A DNA stretch of 20,082 nt, taken from a virus. The stretch is from the IMG/VR virus record IMGVR_UViG_3300045996_000314, positions 1-20,082 of that record; one strand, given 5' to 3'. This document shows, in pieces, positions 8,480 through 14,658 of the stretch (positions are counted from its first letter, which is position 1; each line of letters starts with the position of its first letter). Both the position numbers and the translations under genes were made by a program. The notes under the pieces were generated by a model. It worked only from the letters and a program-made list of their open reading frames with translations. It searched no databases and was not told the DNA's origin.

Positions 8480-9189
8480 TACCGCGTGACTAGCCACTGC
8501 GGCTTTCGCTCTTGGTCGCGCTGGAATGCCCCAACGTCGTTCCAGTCGTGCATCTCGTACCGCTCCTTGACGGGCGGTGCGTAGGATCGTGGCTCGACCA
8601 ACGGCCCGACCCGATCGACGTCGCGGAATTGCAGGTAGTCCGGCCACGCCGGCGGGCGTGACCGCATCCGAAAGGCGGCGATCAGCGTGCGTACCGCCGT
8701 GCCGACGTCCATGTCGCCCGGCCGCTTGCTGAGCAGGATCGCGGCGTCGGCGTCGTCCACCTGCTGCGTCCAGTTGGTCGCCTTGCTCCAGACGTAGGTC
8801 TGTTTGAGCCCCACCGGCGCGACGAGCGTCATCCGATTGATGCCGTGCTTACGTCCACTCTGGAACGCCTCACGCTGCACGCCGGCCGCGTCGTCACCCT
8901 CAAGGGCAATGCCGCTGTCGATGGGAAACTTCTCGATGGTGTGCTTCCACTGATCGGGCAGGTAGGGCCAGGCCGGGATGCCCGGCAGGTCCGCGCTGCA
9001 GACGTCCGCGCCGAACCGAATCACGGTCAACGTGTCGTTGCGCGGTCGGCGCAGCATCAGGATCGCGCGCACGAAGCGGCTCACCTGCATGTCGTCCCAG
9101 TCCGGCGCCTGCTCTTTGAGCCGCGCCCGAAAGGCGTGGATGTTCTCAAAGGGATTCGGCCCGCCCGTGTACTCGATCGTCCGCACCAT
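8479..9189 (-). CDS. Unknown protein, 236 aa
   Basis: A mid-sized protein starting MVRTIEYTGGPNPFENIHAF. Features: a helix around QAPDWDDMQVSRFVRAILML, an Arg-rich stretch, a region NRMTLVAPVGLKQTYVWSKA, and a helix VDDADAAILLSKRPGD. It has one Cys and no membrane segment. I do not recognise its family. Phages seldom have a gene this size between tail terminator and major tail tube, so it may be a lineage-specific virion protein or an accessory gene. AAGGGA precedes the ATG; the stop overlaps the next GTG as TAGTG. Confidence 0.75.
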   Translation of the reverse strand: MVRTIEYTGGPNPFENIHAFRARLKEQAPDWDDMQVSRFVRAILMLRRPRNDTLTVIRFGADVCSADLPGIPAWPYLPDQWKHTIEKFPIDSGIALEGDDAAGVQREAFQSGRKHGINRMTLVAPVGLKQTYVWSKATNWTQQVDDADAAILLSKRPGDMDVGTAVRTLIAAFRMRSRPPAWPDYLQFRDVDRVGPLVEPRSYAPPVKERYEMHDWNDVGAFQRDQERKPQWLVTR

Positions 9190-9199
9190 CGAAGATCCC

Positions 9200-9451
9200 T
9201 TAGCCCTTGACGACCCGGACCTGGCCGGCCCAGTGGACGTTGTAGGCGAACTGGAAGGTCGGCCGATCGCCGCCCTCGAAGAGATACCGGAGCGCCGCGT
9301 TGCGCTGCGCCTCGGTCGCGTCGGACAGTTCGAGCCCGCCGTTCAGTTCATCCGGCGCGAACCGGACGGCCTGTACCGGCGACGGCGCGGTCACGTTGTC
9401 GTCCGCGACCTGTGCCTGCGCCTCTTCCTGTTGCTGATCGTTCTTCGCCAT
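9200..9451 (-). CDS. Hypothetical protein, 83 aa
   Basis: A Gln/Asp-rich disordered N-terminus (MAKNDQQQEEAQAQVADDNV) followed by a small domain ending FQFAYNVHWAGQVRVVKG. AAGGG lies upstream of the ATG. No family is recognised. It sits between tail terminator and major tail protein together with the 236-aa and 64-aa genes, so a tail-related role is possible. Confidence 0.72.
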   Translation of the reverse strand: MAKNDQQQEEAQAQVADDNVTAPSPVQAVRFAPDELNGGLELSDATEAQRNAALRYLFEGGDRPTFQFAYNVHWAGQVRVVKG

Positions 9452-9465
9452 CTCGTGCCCTTTCG

Positions 9466-9912
9466 TTAGACCGTGACGCCGGCGTACATGCCGACAACGC
9501 GGAATCTGAGCCGATCCATCACCGCGTCCGGGTCGGCGTCGTCGCTCTGCTCGCCGAGCCGGTCGGCACGGACCATCCGCGCCCGCGTCGTCGGCTCGTG
9601 CCAGTTATGCAGGAGCACCGTGCTCCGCTCGATGAGGTTGCGCACCGCCGTCCGCCCGTTCGTCGTGCGCGGCCCGAAGGCCCACACGAAGACGTACTCG
9701 CCGTACGCGCCGTTCGGCCCGAACGGGTCCGCGCTGCCGCCGGTGTCGTCCACCATCAGGAGCGGTCGCAGCAGCCCGGTCGATTCGTAGGCGTTCGGCG
9801 TCTCACCCATGCCGAGCGGCCGGATGTCGCGGTCATAGACCCCGCCCGGCGCGAAGCCCTGAATGAGCAGGTCGCCGCTGAGCCGGCTATGGATAGACGG
9901 GATGAGCGCCAT
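9466..9912 (-). CDS. Probable tail terminator protein
   Basis: A 148-residue protein right after the gp10-like gene, where tail terminators (lambda gpU-like role, capping the tube) lie. It starts with a helix (MALIPSIHSRLSGDLLIQGF), has a variable middle, then YGEYVFVWAFGPRTTNGRTA (strand and turn) and a C-terminal strand RLRFRVVGMYAGVTV. This alpha-beta order fits tail terminators, but no exact signature is recognised. GGGAGG eight bases before the ATG is a good SD. Confidence 0.65.
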   Translation of the reverse strand: MALIPSIHSRLSGDLLIQGFAPGGVYDRDIRPLGMGETPNAYESTGLLRPLLMVDDTGGSADPFGPNGAYGEYVFVWAFGPRTTNGRTAVRNLIERSTVLLHNWHEPTTRARMVRADRLGEQSDDADPDAVMDRLRFRVVGMYAGVTV

Positions 9913-9915
9913 CGC

Positions 9916-10293
9916 CTAGCCTCCCATGATCCGGCTCACGGCTTCCGCCGCGTCGGCCACGACCTCGCCTTCGATCTGCTGCATGGTCGGCAGGACGATG
10001 GCTCGCGGCGCCATCTTGTACGTGCCGAGCTCCAGGTAGATGCCGTAGTCCATCGTGTGATAGAGCTGGATCTGGCTGTTACGCCCCTGCCGAACGGCCG
10101 TCCCGGTCAGCCCCTGGCGGGCGTTCGTGGTCTGGTCGTTCCAGGGCGCGCCGCTCTTCATCGCGCTCTCGCCTTTGCTGGCCCCGTTCTGCGCCACGGC
10201 GAAGACGGCATCGCCGGCCCGGTTGGCGCGCGTGCGGATGTTCTGCCCGATGCGCGACGGGTTGGTTTTCCAGTAGATGCGCGTGCCTGCCAT
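9916..10293 (-). CDS. Tail completion protein, HK97 gp10-like
   Basis: A 125-residue protein with an N-terminal helix containing many Arg (RIGQNIRTRANRAGDAVFAV), then GLTGTAVRQG, and the conserved DYGIYLELGTYKMAPRAIV region followed by a C-terminal helix. YxxYLExGT-x-x-MxPRPxI is the hallmark of the HK97 gp10 family, which joins the tail tube to the head. The ATG at 10293 was chosen because it starts four bases after the previous stop; the much longer frame to 10572 is antisense-like, low-complexity sequence over the head-closure gene. AGGGC lies upstream. Confidence 0.9.
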   Translation of the reverse strand: MAGTRIYWKTNPSRIGQNIRTRANRAGDAVFAVAQNGASKGESAMKSGAPWNDQTTNARQGLTGTAVRQGRNSQIQLYHTMDYGIYLELGTYKMAPRAIVLPTMQQIEGEVVADAAEAVSRIMGG

Positions 10294-10297
10294 CGCC

Positions 10298-10669
10298 CTA
10301 GCCCTGCATCTCGAAGCGGACGGTGATGACGCCGAACCGCTCCGACTCGATGAGCCGGACGACGCACGGCCGCCCGCCCCAGCTGAACCGATCACCGATC
10401 TGTCCCACGAACGGCGCGAACGTCGTGATCTCGCCGCCGAGGACTGTCCGCACGCTGCCCGTGTTCGCGCCGACGACCTGCTCCTGCCGGTCGGCCAGTT
10501 GGACGCTGATCGGCGTGAACGCCGGTTGCGCGGTCGGTAGCCCGGTATCCGGGTGGATGCGCTGCAACACAATCGGCTCGTGGTTGTTGACGACCTGCGT
10601 CGTGGCGTAGCCGTCGCGGATCACCGGACGGAGCGCCGCCATCTGCGCCTCACTAATGAAGGCCGGCAT
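10298..10669 (-). CDS. Head closure (stopper) protein
   Basis: A 123-residue neck protein that would seal the portal channel after packaging. It starts with a short helix (ISEAQMAALRPVIRDGY) and then is mostly beta strands: EPIVLQRIHPDTG, FTPISVQLADRQEQ, and the end RFSWGGRPCVVRLIESERFG followed by VITVRFEMQG. Ending with an 'effect of field' style RPxxVxxV strand is characteristic of head-closure proteins of the SPP1 gp16 / HK97 gp7-like class. It is located directly before the gp10-like protein. Family assignment is by pattern and order. Confidence 0.75.
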   Translation of the reverse strand: MPAFISEAQMAALRPVIRDGYATTQVVNNHEPIVLQRIHPDTGLPTAQPAFTPISVQLADRQEQVVGANTGSVRTVLGGEITTFAPFVGQIGDRFSWGGRPCVVRLIESERFGVITVRFEMQG

Positions 10670-10881
10670 CAGCCCTTCGTCCTCTCTGCTTCATGGGCGT
10701 GTGGCCATGTCTGGCGCTCGAATTGCGCCCACGCTTCCGCTCCGAACAGGGCGATGATCGCCCCCCTGACCGCCTCGGCGACGATGTCGATGCCCAGACT
10801 GGCACGCGTGTCGGCGTAGCGCTCGGCAAGGTCTGGCGCGAAGATCGGCATTCCGTTTGCGTCAATCACCATGTCTGGCAT
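10669..10881 (-). CDS. Hypothetical protein, 70 aa
   Basis: Short protein beginning MPDMVIDANGMPIFAPDLAE, with a helix DIVAEAVRGAIIALFGAEAW in the middle and a basic end. TGATG overlaps join it to the genes on both sides, which supports coupled translation. No family is recognised. It lies between the probable connector and head-closure genes. Confidence 0.72.
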   Translation of the reverse strand: MPDMVIDANGMPIFAPDLAERYADTRASLGIDIVAEAVRGAIIALFGAEAWAQFERQTWPHAHEAERTKG

Positions 10882-11279
10882 CAGACCGCCTCCGTCAGCG
10901 ATGTCGTGAGCCCAATGGACGTGATGCCCATCCGGCCGCCGCCGCTGGTGAGCACGTTCGCCGTGCCGACCGCGAACGCCGCCGCCCGGTCAACGCAGTG
11001 CGCGTAGACCTGTTCACGGCTGAACCGCATCCCGCCCTCAAGCGAGATCGTGAAGTCGCCGCTGACCTTGTTCGCCTTCCACTGCCAGCCGAGCGAGGCC
11101 GTCCGGTTCAGGTCGCGTCCGGTGTAGACGGTCGCCGGCGGCGTGTCCGTCGTGAGGCTCGCCGCCATGTCGAGGAGCGCGCTGATCTCCGTGCTCGTCA
11201 GGCCGGGTAGCACGGCGGCCGCCGTGGCCTGCTCGAGCAGATAGCGCGCTTCACTGGCGCTGGTCAGCGGGTCAGCCAC
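10881..11279 (-). CDS. Probable head-tail connector (adaptor) protein
   Basis: A 132-residue protein placed two genes before the head-closure protein, where the adaptor that binds under the portal normally lies. The N-terminal helices (SASEARYLLEQATAAAVLPG, then LTSTEISALLDMAAS) resemble the opening of gp6/gp15-type connectors (start near a LTxxEI-type helix). It continues through a WKANKVSGDFTISLEGGMRF strand region and a helix. The assignment rests on position and general pattern. GTG start with GAGGGTGG upstream; the stop overlaps the next ATG as TGATG. Confidence 0.6.
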   Translation of the reverse strand: MADPLTSASEARYLLEQATAAAVLPGLTSTEISALLDMAASLTTDTPPATVYTGRDLNRTASLGWQWKANKVSGDFTISLEGGMRFSREQVYAHCVDRAAAFAVGTANVLTSGGGRMGITSIGLTTSLTEAV

Positions 11280-11548
11280 TACAGACCACCCTCACGCGCG
11301 AGCTTGCGCTGATGCGCGAAGACCTCTTCGGCCAGCTTGTCGTCCGTCTCCGGCGTCGGCAGGTCGTTGCCGCGGAGCGTGTAGTTCTCGTCGGGCGTCG
11401 GGTCGCTCGTCACGCCGAAGTAGCCCTTTTCGTTGGCTTCATCGAACTGGCTTTGCACCTGTTCGCGCCCGGAATCGGCGTTCTCGACGTTGCCGCCATC
11501 AGTTGACGCGGCCTGCTTTTGACTCTGCTTCGTCTCTTTGTCCGACAT
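11279..11548 (-). CDS. Hypothetical acidic protein, 89 aa
   Basis: A low-complexity, highly polar N-terminus (MSDKETKQSQKQAASTDGGN) leads into an acidic middle and a basic helix near the end (DDKLAEEVFAHQRKLAREGG). It is probably largely disordered. AAGGAAGG precedes the ATG; the stop overlaps the next GTG as TAGTG. No family is recognised. It sits between decoration and connector genes. Confidence 0.7.
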   Translation of the reverse strand: MSDKETKQSQKQAASTDGGNVENADSGREQVQSQFDEANEKGYFGVTSDPTPDENYTLRGNDLPTPETDDKLAEEVFAHQRKLAREGGL

Positions 11549-11705
11549 CTGGGCCTTCCTTCTGAAACTCGTAGATCGGCCGGTATCGCTCCGTCAGTGC
11601 CGCCCGGGCGACCGGATCACCGGCGACCGCCACGTCAAGCGCCGCCTGGTACGCCGTGCGTGCCGCGTGCTGCGCTGTGTTGGCGACGATCTCCGGATCG
11701 GTCAT
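11499..11705 (-). CDS. Hypothetical protein, 68 aa
   Basis: Begins three bases after the preceding stop, with GGAG eight bases before the ATG. The sequence MTDPEIVANTAQHAARTAYQ continues as AALDVAVAGDPVARAALTER, which is Ala-rich and helical. The C-terminus is polar and overlaps the start of the next gene by 50 bases. No family is recognised. Small helical proteins here may assist connector assembly, but that is a guess. Confidence 0.7.
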   Translation of the reverse strand: MTDPEIVANTAQHAARTAYQAALDVAVAGDPVARAALTERYRPIYEFQKEGPDVGQRDEAESKAGRVN

Positions 11706-11708
11706 CCG

Positions 11709-12113
11709 TTAGCTCCGGGCGATGCTGACGGACACGAGTCCGCCCGGATCGGCGATACCAGTGGCAACCGCGTCACTGAACCATTCGAGGATGTCGCCCT
11801 CGGCGACCACCAGATCAGCCGGTGTTGCGCTCAGGGTGAGGCTGACCTCATCGAACGCCGCCGCGTTGACGCCGGCGTTGAATTGCAGATCGGCGATCAC
11901 GGTCGTGCCGACGCCCGTCTGTCCGCGGTTCCGCAACGCAACGCGGCGCGTGTTCGTGTTGACGCCGGTGATGGCCGCGTCGGGCGTGTAGGTGACGGCG
12001 GTGACGGTGCCCGCGAACGGAACCTCGCCCACGACCGTCGAGTCGTCCGTGCCCGCCGTCGCCATTCCCGGGACTTGCTGCCGAAAGACCGGCGTAATGC
12101 TGCGATCACTCAT
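11709..12113 (-). CDS. Probable capsid decoration protein
   Basis: A 134-residue, beta-rich protein (AGTVTAVTYTPDAAITGV, RRVALRNRGQTGVGTTVIAD, EVSLTLSATPADLVVAEGD) with almost no Cys. It is encoded 24 bases after the major capsid gene. Genes in this position often encode head-stabilising or decoration proteins, and the soluble single beta-domain composition agrees. No specific family signature was recognised. An alternative is a short head fibre base or neck protein. The SD is weak (GGTGA seven bases from ATG). Confidence 0.6.
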   Translation of the reverse strand: MSDRSITPVFRQQVPGMATAGTDDSTVVGEVPFAGTVTAVTYTPDAAITGVNTNTRRVALRNRGQTGVGTTVIADLQFNAGVNAAAFDEVSLTLSATPADLVVAEGDILEWFSDAVATGIADPGGLVSVSIARS

Positions 12114-12137
12114 GGCGAATCACCATTCCTTTCAGGG

Positions 12138-13079
12138 TTACGGCGTTCGCATGACTGCCGCTGGGTAGCGGTTCGCTTCGACCGCTTGGTCGTAGTTGAT
12201 CGGGTTCACCACCTGCCAGCCGGCGCGGAACACGATGCGCAGCGCGCTCATGTCCTGCTGCATGAGGTTGTAGACAACCAGCCCGGCCGCGTCGGTGATC
12301 ACGCCCTCGTTGTGGATCGTGACGGTGACGTCCTGGCGAACGCCGAGCACGAAGTTCTCGCGCTGCAAGGCGATGAGCTCCGCGACGGTCGATCCGGATG
12401 GCCACATGCCCGCCATTGGATAGACGGTCGGCACGCCCCAGATGTTGCTCACGCCACCCTGGACATCCATCAGCGGTTGACCGTTGGCGTCGCGAGCAGA
12501 GCGCAACCGGGCACGAAGGGTGCTATTGGCGACGAAGCCGGTCGGCGCGTAGCCGTCCGCCTCCATCGTGCCGATCAGCTGGTTCACGTCCTCGGCGATG
12601 CCGCCCAGTGCGGTCGTTGCCGTGCCGCGTGCCCGTACGTTGCCGGCGGCCACGGCGGCGGCGACGATGTCGGTCGGCCACGCGGACGGTTTGTTTGTGC
12701 CGAAGAAAATGGCCGCGTCGAGCGTCCGCGCAATCGCGTTCTCGAGCAGCGGCCGCACACTGCCGAAGATGTCGAAGCCGGCATCGTCCAACACCGCATC
12801 CGGCACCGGGACGATGGCCGCGATCTCTTCGACGTCGAGGTACTTGTTCGCCCAGTTGGCTTCCGTGGTCTGCTTGACGCCCGTGTCGCCGGTCACGAAG
12901 TACGCGGTCGGCAGGGCACTCAGGACCGGAAAGCGCGTCTGGTTGGTCGGCACGTTGAGCCGCGTAAACAGGTTCAGCGCGCCGGATGCGTTCTCGAGGC
13001 CCTGGAGCATGATCGAAGAGACTTGCTCTTGGATCAACGCCTGAACCTCGGCGCGGCTCACGATGTTGTTGTAAGGCAT
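12138..13079 (-). CDS. Major capsid protein, HK97 fold
   Basis: A 313-residue shell protein. The N-terminal arm MPYNNIVSRAEVQALIQEQV is followed by FPVLSALPTAYFVTGDTGVK and by KYLDVEEIAAIVPVPDAVLDD, matching the N-arm, E-loop and spine-helix order of the Phage_capsid (HK97-like) family. A-domain features include GFVANSTLRARLRSARDANG and GVPTVYPMAGMWPSGS. The end, IVFRAGWQVVNPINYDQA, is the usual C-terminal P-domain strand. The length is compact, close to processed HK97 gp5, so no fused protease or delta domain is present. An AGGA element lies seven bases before the ATG. It follows the scaffold by 24 bases. Confidence 0.95.
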   Translation of the reverse strand: MPYNNIVSRAEVQALIQEQVSSIMLQGLENASGALNLFTRLNVPTNQTRFPVLSALPTAYFVTGDTGVKQTTEANWANKYLDVEEIAAIVPVPDAVLDDAGFDIFGSVRPLLENAIARTLDAAIFFGTNKPSAWPTDIVAAAVAAGNVRARGTATTALGGIAEDVNQLIGTMEADGYAPTGFVANSTLRARLRSARDANGQPLMDVQGGVSNIWGVPTVYPMAGMWPSGSTVAELIALQRENFVLGVRQDVTVTIHNEGVITDAAGLVVYNLMQQDMSALRIVFRAGWQVVNPINYDQAVEANRYPAAVMRTP

Positions 13080-13103
13080 GGCGTTGTCCTACCTGCTAGG
13101 TCG

Positions 13104-13676
13104 TTAGGCCCGCCCCGCCGCTTGACGGATAAGGCTGTTGATGTCTTGTCCGCTTGCCGGCTTGCCGCGATCCCCGCCGTTCGCGCTGCCCCGTGCCGCA
13201 GGAAAGAGATTCGGATCGTCCTGTTTGGCCTTCGCGACAACGGCCTTGACGTTGGTCGGCTCGCCGTCGTCGTCAAACTCCAGGTCGTCCTTGATTGAGA
13301 GCCAGACGGCCCGCTTACTCACCACCGTGTCGTCGAGCGCGTCATAGACGGCGACCCGTCCGGCGGTGGTGCGAGCGCGCTGTTCGGCGGCAGTCCATTT
13401 GCTCTCCGCGTCCTCTGCCCGCTTGATGGCTTTCTCAAGTTCCGACTTTCCGGCGTTCTCGAGTTGCTGGAATTGGTCAAGGAGGGCGGAGACGGTAATG
13501 CCGCGGCTCTCGGCAAACTCTTTGATGCGACGGTTGGCGGTATCGGTTGCCGGCTTGGGAGTCGGCGTGTCGCTCGATCCTTGGGCAGCCCCGGCGGCCT
13601 GGCTCTGCGACGTGTCAGTAGGCGACGCCCCGGCGTCGTTCGCGCTCGGTGCCCCGGCACCGTTCTCGTCGGGCAT
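13104..13676 (-). CDS. Capsid scaffolding protein
   Basis: A 190-residue protein that would template procapsid assembly and then leave the head. It has the usual make-up of scaffolds: an Ala/Pro/Ser/Thr-rich, acidic, disordered N-terminus (about 1-55), a helical coiled-coil-like centre (ALLDQFQQLENAGKSELEKA, then IKRAEDAESKWTAAEQRA), and a short basic C-terminus ending DINSLIRQAAGRA that would bind the capsid protein. It directly precedes the major capsid gene. The ATG at 13676 is preferred because GGAGGGG lies upstream; a frame 11 residues longer lacks this. It is the first gene after the terminator. Confidence 0.9.
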   Translation of the reverse strand: MPDENGAGAPSANDAGASPTDTSQSQAAGAAQGSSDTPTPKPATDTANRRIKEFAESRGITVSALLDQFQQLENAGKSELEKAIKRAEDAESKWTAAEQRARTTAGRVAVYDALDDTVVSKRAVWLSIKDDLEFDDDGEPTNVKAVVAKAKQDDPNLFPAARGSANGGDRGKPASGQDINSLIRQAAGRA

Positions 13677-13707
13677 TTGCCCCTCCACCACCCGGCCCCG
13701 ACCGGGC

Positions 13708-13743
13708 AAAACAAAACGCCCGCTCCCGAAGGGAACGAGCGTT
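13708..13743 (-). terminator. Intrinsic terminator between packaging/accessory genes and scaffold
   Basis: On the minus strand the arm AACGCTCGTTCCC (13743-13731) pairs with GGGAGCGGGCGTT (13727-13715) over 13 positions, including two G-T wobbles, around the loop TTC. It is followed by TTTTGTTTTG. On the plus strand no T tract follows, so it acts leftward. It would limit transcription from the packaging genes into the scaffold and capsid genes, unless it is read through or a promoter lies close by. I see no convincing promoter hexamers here. Confidence 0.88.
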
Positions 13744-13770
13744 GCCGGTGGCTCCCAACAAGAGCGGGCG
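13715..13770 (-). promoter_or_regulatory. Possible antiterminator pairing overlapping the terminator
   Basis: The transcript segment CGCCCGCTC (13770-13762) is perfectly complementary over 9 bases to GAGCGGGCG (13725-13717), which is the 3' arm of the terminator. The two structures exclude each other. A further GGGAGC (13756-13751) can pair with GTTCCC (13736-13731) of the 5' arm. This layout is that of an attenuator or a regulated terminator, but GC-rich inverted segments also arise by chance, and no ligand domain or leader peptide is recognised. Confidence 0.45.
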
Positions 13771-13806
13771 GGACGATGAATCGTGCGGCCCTCTTGAGTT
13801 ATGTCG

Positions 13807-14025
13807 CTAGTCTAGCACGCCTCCGCCTGTCCGCTCTGCTTCGTGCGGATGGATCGCCTGTTCGTCGATGATGTTGGCCACATGGTCAACACGCACAGCG
13901 ATGACGGGGTCAGTGTTGAATCGTCGCCAGTCATCCGCCGCATTTCGCAATTGATTGCGCACGAGCCACCATTCGCGAAGCGTGAGCGTGACTGTTACCG
14001 GCGTGTCTCGTACGTCGTCTGTCAC
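13807..14025 (-). CDS. Hypothetical protein, 72 aa, last gene before the terminator
   Basis: GTG start in a GTGA overlap, with AAGAGG six bases upstream. The sequence begins MTDDVRDTPVTVTLTLREWW and continues as VRNQLRNAADDWRRF, a beta strand followed by an amphipathic helix, with the acidic segment NIIDEQAIHPHEAE later. No family is recognised. It ends the accessory block; the intrinsic terminator begins about 60 bases after its TAG. Confidence 0.72.
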   Translation of the reverse strand: MTDDVRDTPVTVTLTLREWWLVRNQLRNAADDWRRFNTDPVIAVRVDHVANIIDEQAIHPHEAERTGGGVLD

Positions 14026-14123
14026 AGATACCTCTTCTCCAGATACCGCAGGATCATCGACAGCGCCCGGTGCAGCACGCGGGCAAAGTCACGCATCTCT
14101 TCCGAGGTTGCGTGCTCGCTCAT
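14022..14123 (-). CDS. 33-aa peptide, partial copy of the preceding gene's start
   Basis: Begins MSEHATSEEMRDFARVLHRA and ends ILRYLEKRYL, so it is predicted to be one amphipathic helix. The N-terminal ATSEEMR repeats that of the 88-aa zinc-finger gene upstream. ATGA joins it to that gene, and GTGA joins it to the next. It could be a genuine micro-protein, or a translated remnant left by a duplication of the gene start. No function can be assigned. Confidence 0.58.
   Translation of the reverse strand: MSEHATSEEMRDFARVLHRALSMILRYLEKRYL
14092..14108 (-). repeat. Start-region repeat, copy B2 (partner 14343-14359)
   Basis: Exact partner of B1. Together with the shared ATGAGCGAGCA start, it makes the beginning of the 33-aa ORF a shortened copy of the C2H2 gene's beginning. 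Confidence 0.9.
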
Positions 14124-14386
14124 TCTGGCAACCTCGCCCAATAGCTTTGTGGCGCAAGCGTCCTCAGCACGTCTTGTCGCAGCGAATGATTCTTGCCGTC
14201 GCGTCGATAGAGCAGGTCGCAGACATGGATAGGATGATCGGCGTGCCCAAGTTCGCCAGCGACCTGATGCGGGCACGGTCGATGCCGAAAGAACGTCCGT
14301 GGCCGAGCGTAGGCACGCCCACACCGCTCGCACCGGAGTTGCCGCATCTCTTCCGAGGTCGCCGTCTCTGGCCGCTGCTCGCTCAT
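14120..14386 (-). CDS. Small protein with a C2H2-type zinc finger, 88 aa
   Basis: The segment beginning C19-ER-C22-GRAY and ending H35-RPCP-H40 has the spacing C-X2-C-X12-H-X4-H of a classical zinc finger. Tyr and Phe sit at the usual hydrophobic core positions, and CG follows the second Cys side as in many C2H2 fingers. A second cluster with H48, H51, H54 and C56 could bind another metal. The first residues, MSEQRPETATSEEMR, resemble those of the next gene (MSEHATSEEMR), with a 17-base exact DNA repeat. Both ends are ATGA overlaps. The finger suggests nucleic-acid or protein binding; its target is unknown. Confidence 0.77.
   Translation of the reverse strand: MSEQRPETATSEEMRQLRCERCGRAYARPRTFFRHRPCPHQVAGELGHADHPIHVCDLLYRRDGKNHSLRQDVLRTLAPQSYWARLPE
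14343..14359 (-). repeat. Start-region repeat, copy B1 (partner 14092-14108)
   Basis: A 17-base exact repeat encoding the TSEEMR part near the N-terminus of the C2H2 gene. The partner lies at the same place in the following 33-aa ORF. Confidence 0.9.
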
Positions 14387-14394
14387 CGCTTGCC
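14373..14394 (-). repeat. Gene-junction repeat, copy A1 (partner 14645-14666)
   Basis: A 22-base segment covering the SD, the overlapping stop/start (GGCAAGCGATGA) and the first codons of the C2H2 gene. It matches 14645-14666 at 21 of 22 positions. It encodes GKR-stop for the upstream gene and M(S/I)EQR for the downstream gene. Confidence 0.88.
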
Positions 14395-14658
14395 TCGCTC
14401 AGCCGACACCCATCCCTCGCCGTAGCAATACGGGCAGCGCATGCGCCCGCGCTGGATCTGGATTGCGACATGAACGCCGGTCACAATCTGTCGGATGCGC
14501 GTCTGCGTGACGCCCTCGCGTCGTGCGAGTTCCGTGTAGGGTGTTTGCCTGGCTATGTGCTCGACAAACAATGACCATGCGCGATCGTTCGCCTTTTTTG
14601 GTCGCTCTGGAATCGCAGGATACCGCTTCTGGATGTCCGTCATGCGCTGCTCGATCAT
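14383..14658 (-). CDS. Helix-turn-helix protein resembling sigma-70 region 4, with a CxxCxGxG motif
   Basis: A 91-residue putative DNA-binding protein. Residues about 40-62, TPYTELARREGVTQTRIRQI, match the pattern of sigma-70 region 4.2 and related helix-turn-helix domains (first helix TELARREG, turn GVT, recognition helix QTRIRQIV). This is followed by RCPYCYGEGW, one copy of the CxxCxGxG zinc-type motif known from DnaJ. The N-terminus, with PERPKKANDRAWSLFVEHI, is basic and helical. No sigma region 2 is present, so a complete sigma factor is unlikely; a late-gene regulator or nucleic-acid-binding accessory protein is more plausible. GAGGGCAAGCG precedes the ATG, and both ends are ATGA overlaps. 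Confidence 0.8.
   Translation of the reverse strand: MIEQRMTDIQKRYPAIPERPKKANDRAWSLFVEHIARQTPYTELARREGVTQTRIRQIVTGVHVAIQIQRGRMRCPYCYGEGWVSAERGKR

Noticed and set aside
9916-10572. Longer 218-codon reading of the gp10-like gene
   Set aside because: The extra N-terminal part is low-complexity Arg/Ser sequence over the head-closure gene; the ATG at 10293 gives the normal family length and junction.
11538-13298. 586-codon open frame on the plus strand
   Set aside because: Lies antisense to scaffold, capsid and decoration genes; Arg/His-rich composition is typical of the complement of GC-rich coding sequence, and no SD or phage-gene context supports it.
13677-13806. Sigma-70 promoter for the scaffold/capsid operon
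   Set aside because: I looked for -35/-10 hexamers on the minus strand between the terminator and the scaffold start and in the leader; none has both boxes with acceptable spacing.
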